Made by a program: the position numbers and the translations under genes. This document shows positions 10,001 through 22,290 of a DNA stretch of 64,000 nucleotides, one piece after another. This stretch comes from Vespula vulgaris (lineage: Eukaryota > Arthropoda > Insecta > Hymenoptera > Vespidae), in the NCBI RefSeq assembly GCF_905475345.1, contig NC_066594.1:2231001-2295000 (forward strand). Reading direction: 5' to 3'. Under the pieces are notes generated by a model that ran no database searches, was not told the DNA's origin, and was given only the letters and a program-made list of their open reading frames with translations. Position 1 is the stretch's first letter; each line of letters opens with the position of its first letter.

Positions 10001-12680
10001 AATAGAAGCGAGGGAGAGAGCAAAAGAGAGAAAGAGAGAAAGAGAGAAAAAGAGAAGGAGATAAAAGGAATGAGAAAGAACGTCCAACAAAATTATTATC
10101 CAGAAAATACGTATAACATAAACGAAATATTCTCCTACCTCTTTCGAAGCTCGTTTCCTTTTTTAACAACGACCGGTCAACTCTATCTTTTACTTCTTCC
10201 TTTTTAGAACGAGTGAACGTGCGAACGACAAGGAGTGTCCAAAGATCTTCCCAATGATTACGGCTTATATATTTCCATCCTCGTAATAAATTTGCGGCGT
10301 CGAAATGAAAGAGAGCCAAATGGTGAACGTCATACTTACTTATCGTGCGAGCCGATCGTATTCAAAACGAATTCGGACGTACTTTTGTGTTGAAAAGCGA
10401 ATGAAAACTTATCACCGGCAAATCAATCCATCCCCCTCGCGTTCTATTTCTTTTGAAATTTCAACTTCGATTACGATCGATTTGATCTTTTGTTTTGCCC
10501 ACCGTCCATCGAATCATTTTTCTCAAGGGATCTTCTTTTTGGCGGATGAATGATAATCGTTTTATCTATTAAACTACGTGAGTGCATCTAGGCGATCACG
10601 GAAAACAGGGCAAAGGATTGAAAAGTTTTGAACAAGACTCGTTAAAACTATGCGTCCTCTTCGCAATCGCTAATGCGTCCATCTGGGCGCATCCACGGCA
10701 GTTTATTTTTATTTAAAGCGTTCAGGGAATCTACCAACCTCCTCCTCCTCCTCCTTCTCCTCTTCCTCCTCTCCTCGTCCGCCCCAGCAACTTCGTCCCT
10801 CCCTCTATCCCTCCTTCCGTATTTCCGTCGATCCAACGAAGCGACGATGCGATCCGAACGCGTTCGTCGTTCACCACCGTTTACCTCTGCCCCGTACTCC
10901 TCTCATCATCCCTCCTGTCTACTCTCGCTCGTTTCGTTTCGTTTCGTTTCGTTTCGAACGGAGTTTAGGTGGGTGGATTCGATCGATTACCGCGATTAAA
11001 ATAAAATGTAAATGCTGGGACGAACGCGATTCGTGTGTTATGCAAATTTCATCGGATCGGTAATCGCTGAGTGGAAGCTGATGTCTTCCTTTAATGGTCC
11101 ACGTGGAGGGAGAGAGAGAGAGAGAGAGAGAGGAGAAAAGTAAAAAAAGAAAAGTAAGATAGAAATGAAAGAAACGAGTACGGAGATGACATAACGAAAA
11201 AGAGAAGGAAAGGAAAAGAAGAGAAAAAGGAGAGGGGGAAAAAGGAGAGTAAAGAAAATAAAGATGAATTCATTCGATTTGAACGTAAACTCTTATCGAG
11301 ATACCGTCTCAATCGATCGATCTATCGGATCTAGTGAAAACGTACGTCCCTGTATTCCGGGCAAACAGAAAGAGACAGTTAAGGGTTGGGTAGGTGTTTC
11401 ATCGAAATAATCAACGTCCATCCAGAAGCGATGCGAACACACGTTGGCAGTAAGCGCGATGCGATTCGGTGCATAGCTGCAGCAGTGCCGATAGGCAAAT
11501 TCAATGCTCGTCCGATGTTTGACGGACGATGAGAAAACGAGAGAGAGAGAGAGATAGAGAGATAGAGAGAGAAAGGCCGTATGCAATGGCAACAGCTACG
11601 TGAGTCGCAGGACGAGGTCCTAAAACGAAAGGGCTCGTGGTGGACGTGCACGAGACGCATGCCGATGCATTCATTGCGCGATGGACTCTCCTCCTCTCCC
11701 TCCTCGTCCTACCCCTCCAACCCCCGCTAGTTCCCACCCTCGATCTCACCCAGCTCATCTTCCTCTCTTTGGGGTCTACGCGCTCGCGCGCACACAGGAT
11801 GATTAATTAGTTGTCGTGCGTTCCATGTCACCGTGTCACTCTTGTCACGGCTTTGTCACTTCGGCAGCAAACACCCGCTTTCGGACGAAGAGGGTAGAGG
11901 TACGTACTGTTCTATATGGATGGCCAAAGAGAGAGAGAATGGGAAAGGGGTAGGAGAGGAGGAGGTAGTGGAGTAGGGGGTGGGTGCATTGGCGGTGGTA
12001 GGGTGTAGAGAAACGGTGCATCGCACTGCAAACGCTCGCATACTCTCGCAAAAGCAAATTGCATTGTAACCAGGACTGCAACAGGCGCGCCATTAATCAA
12101 TGCCCGTTGCATCGGAGTGGCGAGCGTTTCTGCCAATTTCCAAGTAGAGCCTATCTCGTCGGCTCGTACAGAGAACAAAACCGACCTAGCTAGCTAGCTA
12201 GCCAGCTAGCTATCCCGGACCACGTGTTCTCCTCGCCTCGTGCTATCGCCATGGATTACCGGAACTACCGTGGTTAATGAGTTTCGTTTCATGGGGTTAC
12301 CTCTAACTCGTCAACCCAATTGAGAAACTTTGCTCTTAGGAATATTGGATTGTGTTTAAACGTTAGTTATAACGATTCTGACGTGCACTTTATTTATTTA
12401 TTTATTTATTTATTTACTCATTTATTGGATCTCTCGAATTTTTGATTAACTCATCGAATTCCGTTGGTTGCTCGATCGAACCGCAATTAATGCACGTAAA
12501 CGCGTTTGCTATATAATCGTCACCTATGGATCAATCTACGTGACTAGGAACTAGACGTCATTTGTCATACAGTCGTCATAATGAATCTATCGCTTACGAG
12601 AGTATTCGTGATCGCAAGAGAACGTGAGAATTAACGTAAGCATGACAGTAACATAAGTAACGAACACCTTAATCGCGATC
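10001..12680. other. Non-coding stretch with repeats and CpG-rich patches
   Basis: It holds (GAGA)-type purine runs at 10010-10075 and 11105-11260, a CCT-rich block at 10735-10830, a (TTTCG)n pentamer at 10930-10956, and an octamer ATGCAAAT at 11040-11047. It also has a palindromic E-box CCACGTGG at 11099-11106, a (CTAG)n patch at 12186-12212, an E-box CACGTG at 12221-12226 and a (TTTA)n tract at 12389-12416. No gene is supportable; the open frames here are repeat-driven. Confidence 0.5.
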
Positions 12681-12681
12681 A

Positions 12682-13020
12682 TTACGTCAAAAAATAGCAG
12701 GAGGATGATCCGTCCGTACATCCGGTGATCGTCCAAATTTTCTTTCCTTTAACACGTAAGTACTTAAGTATCACATCCTCCATTCTCGGATTTCGTTTTG
12801 AACTAATTAACTGAGCTGAGAATTCCCTTTTGTTATATGTCCTCTCGGTGAACATGTTCTGCCTACTTGTCGGTTCGAATCTGATAGCGAATGGCATCCG
12901 GTACTGATGCCGACACAAACGGCAAACGGGCCAATCTACGGAGGAATTCTCTTTTAGTTCGCGAAGAGAGATTCGTCGAGGAAGTAATGGAATGTAAGTA
13001 AGGCACGGTTGAAATTTCAC
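12682..13020 (-). CDS. Open frame of 112 codons, possible exon
   Basis: The frame is open from a GTG at 13018-13020 to TAA at 12682-12684, in sequence free of dinucleotide repeats. Its composition is mixed, with CRLCRHQYRMPF (a lone C-x2-C) and RMEDVILKYLRVKGKK. A pyrimidine-leaning stretch followed by AACTAAAAG could serve as an acceptor inside it. No domain is recognised, and there is no ATG near the start. In 64 kb of AT-rich DNA a few frames this long are expected by chance. Confidence 0.2.
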   Translation of the reverse strand: MKFQPCLTYIPLLPRRISLRELKENSSVDWPVCRLCRHQYRMPFAIRFEPTSRQNMFTERTYNKREFSAQLISSKRNPRMEDVILKYLRVKGKKIWTITGCTDGSSSCYFLT

Positions 13021-13133
13021 GCGATAAATATATAATTGCGAATCTCGAGGAGAATCCTCAACGATTTAGGATACGTGGGTACGTATAAACGAGACGAATG
13101 TTAAGAGGAACAAGGATAAATGAGAAGAAGATG

Positions 13134-13176
<43 letters not shown>

Positions 13177-13910
13177 AAGATGATAAAAGAGCAAATTCTT
13201 GTTTCTCACTTTCGAGCTACACTTTAAAAGAGAAAGATGGAACGATTCAACTTAGTCACGATTTTACCTACCTGCATTTTTATTATTTAGTCGACTCACA
13301 CAGGAAACGAGCCGAACGAAATAAAGGAGGCAGAAATTAATGAAAGGACGATGGCCTCCGTCACAGGGAGGATAAGAGACTAGAGTTATTTCTTTCGCTT
13401 TTCTTTTCCCTTTAAATTACGGCCGTTTAAGGAGAACCCAGGTGAGAAGCAACCAGCGATGCTTAATATCGTTCTTCCTTTTCTTCCTCATTCTCGTCCC
13501 AGATGATAATTGCATAGGAAGCGTGATTTCTAGGGATACCTTCGCTTTTCTTTTTCTTTTCTTTTTTCTTCTTCCACACGCTTCGTCACGTACAGAAAAT
13601 CTGATAACCTCAGGACATTAAACTTCGTCACGTACGATGGATTTCTTAAACGATCTAAATCGTCCATTTTAATTACTACAAACGATTTTCCAAAATGTTT
13701 AAAGTAGCAGAACAAACGATAATGAGAAAATTCGTTATCAAGAGAATTAAAGAATTTCTAAATACATTGAAACATTTTCGAACTAATAATTATTTAATTG
13801 CATTATGATGAAGACATTATAAGGAAGAAAAGAAGATAAAGAAAGCTATACACGATCTTCTACAAAATCCAAGATATCTTTCAGGACGTTCTGCCTTTCG
13901 ATAAAGACAC
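13021..13910. other. Non-coding stretch
   Basis: A (GA)n tract lies at 13137-13172. A donor-like CCAG|GTGAGA sits near 13438-13446, downstream of a T/C run (about 13388-13413), but the short interval between them reads nothing recognisable. The remainder is AT-rich with no gene seen. Confidence 0.5.
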
Positions 13911-14200
13911 TTGAGATCGGTTAGCCGGTGATCAGCTTGGGCCGAAGCATTGTCATTAAATGATCCAGCAAGGCTTAGCGAATCCTCAGCTTTAAGACCT
14001 CAAGCTGTTGCTAAGGGATTGATGGGGTCACCATAGCAACCGCTGAGGACCTATTGTTGCACCCTGTCGGATGGTGGGTACTACAGTGGCACTCCCCCCG
14101 CAAAGCAAGCGTCGCAGTACACGCACCTCCTGCACCCCTGGCATGGCATATTTATTTGCATGTAGCCTGGCTAGCTATAGCTACAGGCTAACGTACGATA
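13911..14200. promoter_or_regulatory. Candidate regulatory island (X-box, octamer, palindrome)
   Basis: About 290 bp of complex, repeat-free sequence between purine-rich and CT-rich blocks. It contains a word fitting the RFX X-box, GTCACCATAGCAAC, at 14027-14040 (consensus GTHNYYATRRNAAC). It also has a reverse POU octamer ATTTGCAT at 14154-14161 and, directly after, a near-perfect palindrome at 14163-14190. No reading frame stands out. The density of motif-like words and the lack of simple repeats suggest an enhancer or a structured non-coding element. This is an inference; conservation has not been tested. Confidence 0.4.
14163..14190. repeat. Palindrome / hairpin
   Basis: TAGCCTG at 14163-14169 pairs with CAGGCTA at 14184-14190. 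Between them, after a two-base bulge, is the self-complementary TAGCTATAGCTA (14172-14183). As DNA it could extrude; as RNA it would form a short stem. Confidence 0.7.
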
Positions 14201-14299
14201 TGCGTCTTGATCGTGTATAAGCACTCACACGCACATATCGCGCATCTCGCGCGTTTATGCATCTATGCCAGTGGTACCAAACCCCTTGACGCGTTTCCC

Positions 14300-14497
14300 C
14301 TCCTCTCTCTCTTTCGTTCTCACTCTCTTTTTCTCTCTCTTTCTCTCTCTTTCTCTCTCTCTCTCTCTCTTTCTCTGTCTCTCTCGGGGCAATGTCCTGC
14401 CTTTAAAGACGAGGGATCGACCGGTAGAAGTTTGCAAAAGGAGTGAGATGCTTTCGAAGAACGATCGTTTAAAGTTTCTTCCCCGTTGAAAGGCAAC

Positions 14498-14546
<49 letters not shown>

Positions 14547-14552
14547 GAGAGA
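14300..14552. repeat. Opposed (CT)n and (GA)n tracts
   Basis: A pyrimidine tract at about 14300-14385 is followed about 110 bp later by a purine tract at 14499-14552. The two are complementary and could pair in a transcript. The Ser/Leu and Arg/Glu frames they create are artefacts. Confidence 0.85.
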
Positions 14553-14973
14553 AGAAGAGATGTTTTTACTCCACTATAATCGTACAAGAACGAGTCGCAC
14601 CATCCAGACGATATAATATAACGATTATTATTCTCGTATATGGAATTAAACTAGGTCACAGGGAGAAAACACTTCGATGCTAATGTTCTTCTTCTTCTTT
14701 CTTCGAGATAATCGTTATCGTAGCTCGAAACCCTCGTTAAGGGTATTACCGAGATTAACCGAAATAAAAAGCTTCTCTTCCACGATACTTATCCAAAGAA
14801 AAAGCCTAGGTTAGACTAGACGTCGCTTTCTACGTATGTTTCTCGATGAATCAATAAGTTTATCACGTTGTTATCACAAGATTTTACATTACTAATCGAT
14901 ATCGGTAACGAGTTTAAACAAATCTACTGTCAATTCGGACACGTGATTTTATATTTATGCGATAAATATTTTT

Positions 14974-15000
14974 TTCTCTCTTTCTCTTTCTTTCTCTCTC

Positions 15001-15046
<46 letters not shown>
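14974..15046. repeat. (CT)n microsatellite
   Basis: A T/C-rich lead-in is followed by an uninterrupted CT dinucleotide run, with CTTT variants at its left end. A complementary GA tract lies at 15266-15309. Confidence 0.9.
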
Positions 15047-15049
<3 letters not shown>

Positions 15050-15265
15050 ATGAGGAAATAATTAATTAATAATTATCGAGGAATCATTAGTAGTGATTAC
15101 GTCAACACCGGTATGATTCATCCTTCAAAGTGGTGGATGATATCATCGGTGGGACAAAGATTAACTGAAATCCATGAAGTACCTATGTATGTACCTAACT
15201 ACAGTGGAGACTTTTTCTTTTGGTTTCGTGCTCCGGTGAATGCGGAAGAGAGTGAAATAGAAAGG

Positions 15266-15266
15266 A

Positions 15267-15309
<43 letters not shown>
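15266..15309. repeat. (GA)n microsatellite
   Basis: GA run with one AAAG interruption. It splits an ATG-initiated frame at 15113-15502 whose first 48 residues are of mixed composition and whose tail is Phe/Leu-rich from a T/C block. I do not call that frame a gene. Confidence 0.85.
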
Positions 15310-15311
<2 letters not shown>

Positions 15312-15651
15312 AGAGAACTTTTCTAACGCAAAGGGTGAAAAGAAGCATGACGCACGCACGGCTTTTAAAGTCTCTATTGTTTCCCGACTGCTCTCTCTTA
15401 TTCTTCTACTTCTTATTCTTCTTCATCTTCTTCACATTCCTTTTCTTTTTTCCTACTCCTCCTTCCTCTTATCCAGAGAACCACCTATTACTTAAAATTT
15501 AAGCTCACACCGAAAATACAGTAATCGTAGTAGTGGTTGACGTTAACATTGACGACGAATACTGAGACGCGATTCGAGGTTTCGTTCTATTCCTTTCGTC
15601 TTTCGTTTGAATATCGAAGAGAAACGAAAGAAAATGACGCGGCATCGTCTC

Positions 15652-16110
15652 ACCAACCAACCAACCAACCAACCAACCAACCATTACCATGACCATTAAT
15701 GTTACCAGTAACAGTACCACCACTACCACCAACCATCACTACTACCATCACTACACTACCACCATCGCCAAAGGATGATACCATGTCAGCCCTTTCGCAT
15801 TTTTTAGCGGAAGAAGATTCTCGAGTGCCACCAGTCATGGAAAAGAAAATCAGAAACTCGTAGTGGTGATACGAACGAACGAACGAACGAACGAACGAAC
15901 GTTTCTCTTGCGGTTGTCGGGGGAAAAAAGGGGCTAAAGGAGAAAAAAGAAAAAAGAAAAAGAAAAAGAAAGAGAAAGAAAAAGAGAGAAAGAGAGATAG
16001 CTACGTACATACATATATACATACATACATACATACATACAAACGTACGTACGTACGTACGTACGTAGATACGTAAATACGTACGTGTATACGTAGATAC
16101 ATACGTGCAT
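15652..16110. repeat. Cluster of tetramer repeats (CCAA, CGAA, ACAT, ACGT)
   Basis: (CCAA)n at 15652-15683 is followed by ACC/ACT trinucleotide words, then (CGAA)n at 15871-15901, a purine block at about 15925-15998, and (ACAT)n passing into (ACGT)n at about 16003-16110. Several distinct short repeats lie end to end with little unique sequence between them. Confidence 0.85.
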
Positions 16111-16278
16111 GCACGACGGGACACGCACTTTCATCCCGCGTAATTAAAATCACGGCGTCATCCTTCGGCTAGGGAGAACCGAGCATAATGACGCGACGAC
16201 TCGCGAAGACAAGAGAGACGACGCATTTCTATCTATCTCGTCTATCTATCTCTTTCTATATCTTTCTATCTATCTCCT

Positions 16279-16315
<37 letters not shown>

Positions 16316-17430
16316 TCCCTTCGCGGCCCGTCGTTTTAAACTCGCGAACGGTGCGTACTTCGTACGCGAACGCGTTCGATGATTACCCCAAGTTATTACC
16401 TAGATGCGCTTTTGTGTCAAGCAGAGGACGTCACGAAGCTTTTCTCGGAAACATCGTCGTCGTCGTCGTACTCGTCGTCGTTCGGTTCCTCAACGAAATA
16501 TTACTCGTATCGCGTGTTATTGTACTCCTTTTATAGAGAGAAAGAGTGAGGGAGAGGGAGAGAGAGGAAGAGAGAGAGGGAGAAGGAAGGAAAGAGGGAG
16601 AAGGAGGAAGAAGAACGTTCATCCTCCTTCGAGAGGATCGGGAATACGATGCTGCTACACTCGTTTGGATTCGTTCGAGCATTGTCTTTTTGATTAGTAA
16701 TCCCTGCATCGATTCGACGATGGAAATGATGCACTCGCGATGTTCTCAATTATTCCACGATTTCTATCTTTTTCTTCTTTTTTCTCTTTCTCTCTCTCTC
16801 TCTATTTTCGTCCCGTTTGTTTTTCCCTCGTTTCAATATGAACTATGTAGTTCCAACGATAATAGTAGATATATGTTGACGAAGGAAATCATTCTGATGG
16901 AAAGAATGATTTATTTATTAAAGTAATAGGAACAATGATAATAATGATATTTGATTATAGCTGATAATATATAATTGTAATATTTACTTTATTATTTATA
17001 TCAATTTAAAAGATATATCTGAGACGATTAAATTGGAAATGATGATTGAAATAATAGAAGTATATGTATATATATGGTATCTAAATTTGTGTTAATAATA
17101 ATCAAGTAACTTTTGAAGGAATGAAATATATTTTTATATGGATGTTAATAATTAAGTCAAAATCCTTTGATTTAATCTTGTTCGAATGATGCTACCTCAT
17201 GAGCATAAGCTTATCTTAATTGCTCGCGTCACGAAGAAAAGCGTCTCGTAGAAAGCGTTAACCGTAAGCAGAGGTAGCTTTTGATAACGTTTCCATGACT
17301 AACGAATCGCTTTAATCTTAATCTCGTGGAGCTTTAAGCTTCTATCGTCAAAGGAACTTCGTTCACGATGGGAGAAACCTCGTAGCGACTGGGACGCTCG
17401 AGAGTAAACGATTGTTATAAAGTTTCGCGA
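16111..17430. other. Non-coding stretch
   Basis: It holds (TCTA)n/(CT)n at about 16229-16310, a GTC/CGT patch near 16457-16490, a purine block at 16536-16620, a CT tract at about 16785-16803 and an AT-rich region from 16850 to 17160. No gene or strong splice pair was seen. Confidence 0.5.
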
Positions 17431-17434
17431 CGAA

Positions 17435-17532
17435 ACGAACGAACGAACGAACGAACGAACGAACGAACGAACGAACGAACGAACGAACGAACGAACGAAC
17501 GAACGAAAGAACGAGTGAGTGAGTGAGTGAAA
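17435..17532. repeat. (CGAA)n tetramer tract followed by (GTGA)n
   Basis: About 19 copies of CGAA to 17513, then five copies of GTGA. The Val/Arg/Ser/Phe frames read on the minus strand are a product of the tetramer. CGAA tracts also occur at 15871-15901 and, in shorter form, at 52874-52885. Confidence 0.9.
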
Positions 17533-18002
17533 AAGAGAGATGGTAAATATGTTGGTTCAAACGCAAGCTCAAACCCTGAGAATAAACTCCGTTTTGTGTA
17601 GAAAGGGTCGTGGTTTGCCTTTACGATGCTCAGGAGCGACTTTTGCCTTGGTACGATATCACCACCCTGATGGAACACATACCTATAATACTAACAAGAC
17701 TACACATAGGAAACATTTTTTTTTTTTCCTTGCGATAAACATAGAATATACATATATATGTATGTATTCACGTACGTACGTATATATGTATATACGCACA
17801 TAGTATACATATGAGAAAGTATAAAGAGCGTGGTCCCGTTAAAGCGTTAACTTTGTTAATATCAAAGGATGTAAAAAAGAAAAGAAAAGAAAAGAAGAAA
17901 AAAATAAAAGAGTAGAAGAAAGCGAATACGAGCATGTTAGCTCGTTTACGAATATCGGTGGCATGCAGGAGGATAACTCTTTCTACCGGCTGTCGGAAAA
18001 CG

Positions 18003-18058
18003 TAGAGAAAGAAAGAAAGAAAGAATGAATGAATGAATGAAGGAAGGAAGGAAAAGAG
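18003..18058. repeat. GAAA-GAAT-GAAG tetramer series
   Basis: Successive runs of GAAA, GAAT and GGAA tetramers differ by single substitutions, as expected from slippage with point mutation. A GA-rich block follows at 18180-18245. Confidence 0.8.
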
Positions 18059-18607
18059 GAAAGAGGGTAATTTTTCCGCAAACATTCGCTTAACTCAGTG
18101 AGATCGTAGATCGCAAAGACCGAAACGACGAATACGAACGGCGAAAAAAGAAATGATAAATATAAACGTAAAAAAATGTAGAGAGGGAAAGAGAAAGAGG
18201 GAGGAAAAGAGAGAAGAGAGAAAGAGAGAGAAAGGAGAAAGAGAAATGTGACGAAAGTCGTAACTTTTTTCAACTCGGGAATTATAAAATTAACGTCGAG
18301 TATCGTTCAAACTCTTCAGCTTTACCCCCGTTTTCCATCTAAAAATCCAAACGCGAAACGCAAAACGCAAAACGTCAGCCCCTCGAGCAACGCGTAGTCA
18401 CGCCAACGGAGGAACGCAATAATCGTGAACGTCAAATTTAACGTTTGCGCTCGGCCAATGCAATCCATTAGATATTGCTCGTAAAGAGACCTCCTATCTC
18501 GAGCACGCATGCACGTGTATACGACGAGAACGATTCTTTTTCAACGAGAGAAGAGGTGGGTAGCACTTTTAAAAACTTTCTCCCCCTTTCCTACGTTTCA
18601 TAAACGG

Positions 18608-18700
18608 CGAACGAAACGAAACGAAACGAAACGAAATGAAACGAAACGATAGGATACGAAACTAAACTAAACGGAATGGAATGGAATGAAATGAAATGAA
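18608..18700. repeat. (ACGAA)n pentamer tract with AATGA/ATGGA derivatives
   Basis: ACGAA pentamers at 18608-18649 are followed by ACTAA, ATGGA and ATGAA pentamers to 18700. The complement of this pentamer (TTTCG) forms the tract at 10930-10956. Confidence 0.85.
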
Positions 18701-20015
18701 TCGAGCTCTGAGTCGAACTGATATATTCTTTTTTTTTTCTCTCGTTAGTTTCGAGGACTATCCGAGAACGATTTACGTGCGAATCTCTTTATCTACTCGT
18801 TAAAATTCTATACGAGTTATTCTACCCTATCGATTATTTATCGACTATAGTCTCGATTTGTTGACGAACTTAAAACGATCGACTTTTTAAAGAAATTCGT
18901 AGTTCTTAGAAATTTTTAGAGTATACGGTATATCGTTTTATGAAAGTGATTTGAGAGAGATAGAATCGTTTTATTCTAAAGAAAAAGAAAATATATTTAT
19001 CATCGAAAATAAGAAAAGAAAAAGATAAATGAATAGAGGAAAGGAAATGCGTTTGGTAAATTTATCATTACAGATTGAGATTAATATTATTCCAAGATAT
19101 TGAGAATTATACCCAGCTAAAAATACAATGATTTTTATTGTGCAATAATATATTTCTAATTGTGAAAACGTCAAACGATCATCTTCGAAATCTTTTAATC
19201 CCGATTAGACTGACCGTTCTAATCTTTATCGAACGATTTAACGATCAGTTGCATACCTTATCAAAATTCTATCCCTCGTAGCGGTCGTTATCCTCGTCGT
19301 GTTCTCTCGCTCGTGATGCGTCCTATCACGTTCGATATCTTAATGATACGTCGAAGCTCGATATCTCGATTCTAATAGCGACGATCGGCCCATCCAACGT
19401 CATAGAACGGCGTATCAAACAGGAGCGAAACGATAATGCGAGTACTAAACATGGGGACGAGTGTTGTCCTCGTTGTCGTCGTCGCCGTCGTTGTCGTCGT
19501 CGTCGTCGTTGTTGTTGTTGTTGTTTTTGTTGTCGTTGTTGTTGTCGTTGTCGTCGGTGTACGAGATAATCCTTTGTGTAGATGCAAGTTCGTAGAGTAA
19601 AGTAGCGATTTTGCGTACGTTTTATGCACCCGCTAACTAACACAAGTACGTACAATATACAATACATACACATGCACGTAAATATGCTCGCGTACAGACA
19701 GAATAATCTACGTATAAATAAGTTTACGCATTTATTTGTACACACATGAATGTGCGTACGAGTACATGCTTGTTTACGTACGCGCGTGCATACCTACGTA
19801 CTTTGCGTGCGTATGTTTATGTACACTCACACTGTCATTCTCATTTACGAGGAAACATTTTTTCCCGTCCGCTAGCTGGAACGCTTTAACGAACGCAATA
19901 AAGTTCGTAAAAGCCCTCACTTTTAATTCCTTATCACTCAGTCTCGCATGGGACCCCATGGAACGTACAGTTACGAATTATTCATGATTTCCCACGTGCA
20001 TCTCTCGTTTTACAC
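18701..20015. other. Non-coding stretch
   Basis: AT-rich to about 19240. A GTC/GTT trinucleotide tract lies at 19467-19556 (read as Thr/Gln-type runs on the minus strand). A block of ACGTA/ACATA words follows at about 19640-19830. No gene is supported. Confidence 0.5.
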
Positions 20016-20024
20016 TTGTTACAG

Positions 20025-20222
20025 AATCAACAAACGTTAAAGGATAACGCGTGTATTATAGATAGAAGGCGCTCTCGTGTCAGACGCAACTCCAGCTTCG
20101 CGTTTCCATCCCGGGAAATTCAAAACCTGGAAATAAAGACGAAACGAAATGCTTTTGTTCACTACTTGCTTTACTTTGGATTCATCTCTGAAATGGAAAA
20201 TACGATGAAGATGATGCGATGA
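20025..20222 (+). CDS. Candidate exon, unknown protein
   Basis: On the plus strand a pyrimidine tract ends in CACTTGTTACAG (AG at 20023-20024). It is followed in phase 0 by 65 codons and a TGA at 20220-20222. The peptide is basic and mixed, for example RRRSRVRRNSSFAFPSREIQ and FVHYLLYFGFISEMENTMK. No ATG lies near the start, so it would be a terminal exon. No family is recognised. The acceptor is good, but the coding case rests on composition only. Confidence 0.25.
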   Translation, partial: NQQTLKDNACIIDRRRSRVRRNSSFAFPSREIQNLEIKTKRNAFVHYLLYFGFISEMENTMKMMR

Positions 20223-20773
20223 GTATCGCCTTTCAAAATGTTCAACGCACTTTTACGGATTCCTTCAACGAAGAGATGTTTCTCTTATGTTTGCGGATGT
20301 TGCGGATGTTGCGGATACAGGAGCTTCGAGTTTCTGATAAAATGAGAAAAGGGAGAGAGAGAGAGAGAGAGAGAGATAGATAGAAAAGAGATAGAAATTG
20401 AGATAGAAATAGAAGAAATATATTTATAGAGGAAAAGATAATGTAGTCCCGTCGGGCAAACTTCGATCTTCGTTAAAAGCTGAAAGCTCATTAGCTTAAA
20501 AAGACATTAAAATCATCGCGATAATTTTAATAGATACTAGCTCGTTTCCACGAATGATAATATTCGATTATCCATTCGGCACATTGACGTGCTACATTAC
20601 TCTCCTATTTCAACGCTTATTACCCGCCATTGATCGAGCACTGAAACGTCGAAAGCACTCCGAACGAGATGTTACGCGTATAACGCGTTCGAGAAGTATT
20701 CAACTGGCCGTGCGAAGCTTGAAAAGATACGAATTGACGTATTGAAACTCGTTTGTCGTTTCGTTTATAAATA

Positions 20774-20816
<43 letters not shown>

Positions 20817-21179
20817 ATCTCTTTTTGGAGTCACATAAAAATCCAATAATTGAATCGTATTTATACACGACTATAGATTGCATTTCGAGTGGTCGATGAT
20901 CGAGAGATAACGAATTTATAATAGGAACGAGTTTTGATTATAAATGGTACGACAGAGAAAAGAGAGAGAGAGAGAGAGAAAGAGAGAAAGAGAGAGAGTC
21001 AGTGAATGTGTTAGTGAGTGAGAGAGAAAATAGAAGGGCCGAGATCGTTGGGGGAATCTGTAAAGTGTAAATGAATTTCAACATCGACGTGCCCGTGGTC
21101 GGAGCATCGATGGGTTTTCATGGTACGCGTTGATGGTTTGCTCGGTAGAGGCAAATGGTAGGTTTCGCGAGAAGGGTTT

Positions 21180-21210
<31 letters not shown>

Positions 21211-22220
21211 ATCTCTATCTCTCTATCTCTCTATCTATCTATCTATCTCTCTTTGGGTAACGTAAAACGCAAAGCGGGTTCTGTATCGGTGGTGGTCTCG
21301 GTTACTCTCTCTCCTTCTCCCTCTCCCTCTCTCTCTCTCTCTCTCGTGCAATATAGTAGTCAGTCTCTCTACTCTCTATCGCATGTTATAACGCTGTTAA
21401 CACCCGTGATCGCTTTCAATCCGCGTAGTTCATCATCGCATATTGGCCCCCAACACATTCGCGAGAGAGAGAGAGAGAGCGAGAGAGAAAGGGAGGAAAA
21501 GGTCGAAAGGAGAGGAGAAGAGGGATATATAGAACGAGAGAAGGCTCGAACGGGTAAAGCGGAAAATCATCGTGTGACATGAAGCGAGATCATCGGTTCG
21601 GCACACGTTCGTAGTCATCGTTATTACGAACGGTGTGCTTCAAACGGACGGATGCTCGCGAAAGGGTAAAGAGTATGTTTATCATTTTGCGAATATTTAC
21701 AACTAGCAACCTTCATAGGCAGGGTAAGGTATAAAATGGTTCGATGAATATTCTGAAATAAAAATGTTCTTCAGTAGGATTTGGAACAAAAAAGCTGGAA
21801 GAGGAAGAGAGCAAGAAAGAAAGAGGGAGGAAAAAAGAGAGAGAAGAGAAAATAAAATTAATGATCGATGATGGTGAAAGAGGGAACGTAGTAGAGAGGG
21901 AGAGTCTCGGTTCACCTCGATGACGAATTCGAAGCTGTAATCAAGCGGTGTTGTTTCGCATTGCCACTCCTCTCCCTTCCTCCGCTTTTCGTACACCCTT
22001 TCACGGGTATCATCGAGTGCACCCTCGTCGACGGTAGGCCGATGGTTTATCGTTCATCGAGACGACGATAGCGATGATAACGATGATGACGATGATCATC
22101 GAGGATTTCGTCTCTGCGGGCAACGATGATAACACGTTTGGGAGCTACCGATCGTTTCTCGTCTGGTCCTACGTCCTCTCTAATCACTTTCTCTGATACG
22201 CTCGATCCAATATTCGATGA

Positions 22221-22257
<37 letters not shown>

Positions 22258-22290
22258 TAGGACTATGACTACGACTATGAGGACGATGAT
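20223..22290. other. Non-coding, repeat-rich
   Basis: It holds a 9-bp TGCGGATGT repeat (three copies, 20291-20317) and GA tracts at 20354-20376 and 20955-21000. CT tracts lie at 20776-20813, 21180-21252 (with TATC words) and 21323-21346, and a (GAC)n trinucleotide tract at 22221-22257. No gene is supported. Confidence 0.55.

Noticed and set aside
12999..13007. TAAGGCACG, the start of miR-124
   Set aside because: The following bases diverge and no complementary arm lies within 150 bp. Insect miR-124 is highly conserved, so this is chance.
15804..16134. Minus-strand frames rich in Tyr/Val/Cys/Met
   Set aside because: They are translations of ACAT/ACGT tetramers; a four-base repeat cycles through three codon phases and often avoids stops.
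19326..19745. 139-codon minus frame with Gln/Arg runs
   Set aside because: The runs come from a GTC/GTT trinucleotide tract, and the flanking residues show no known family.
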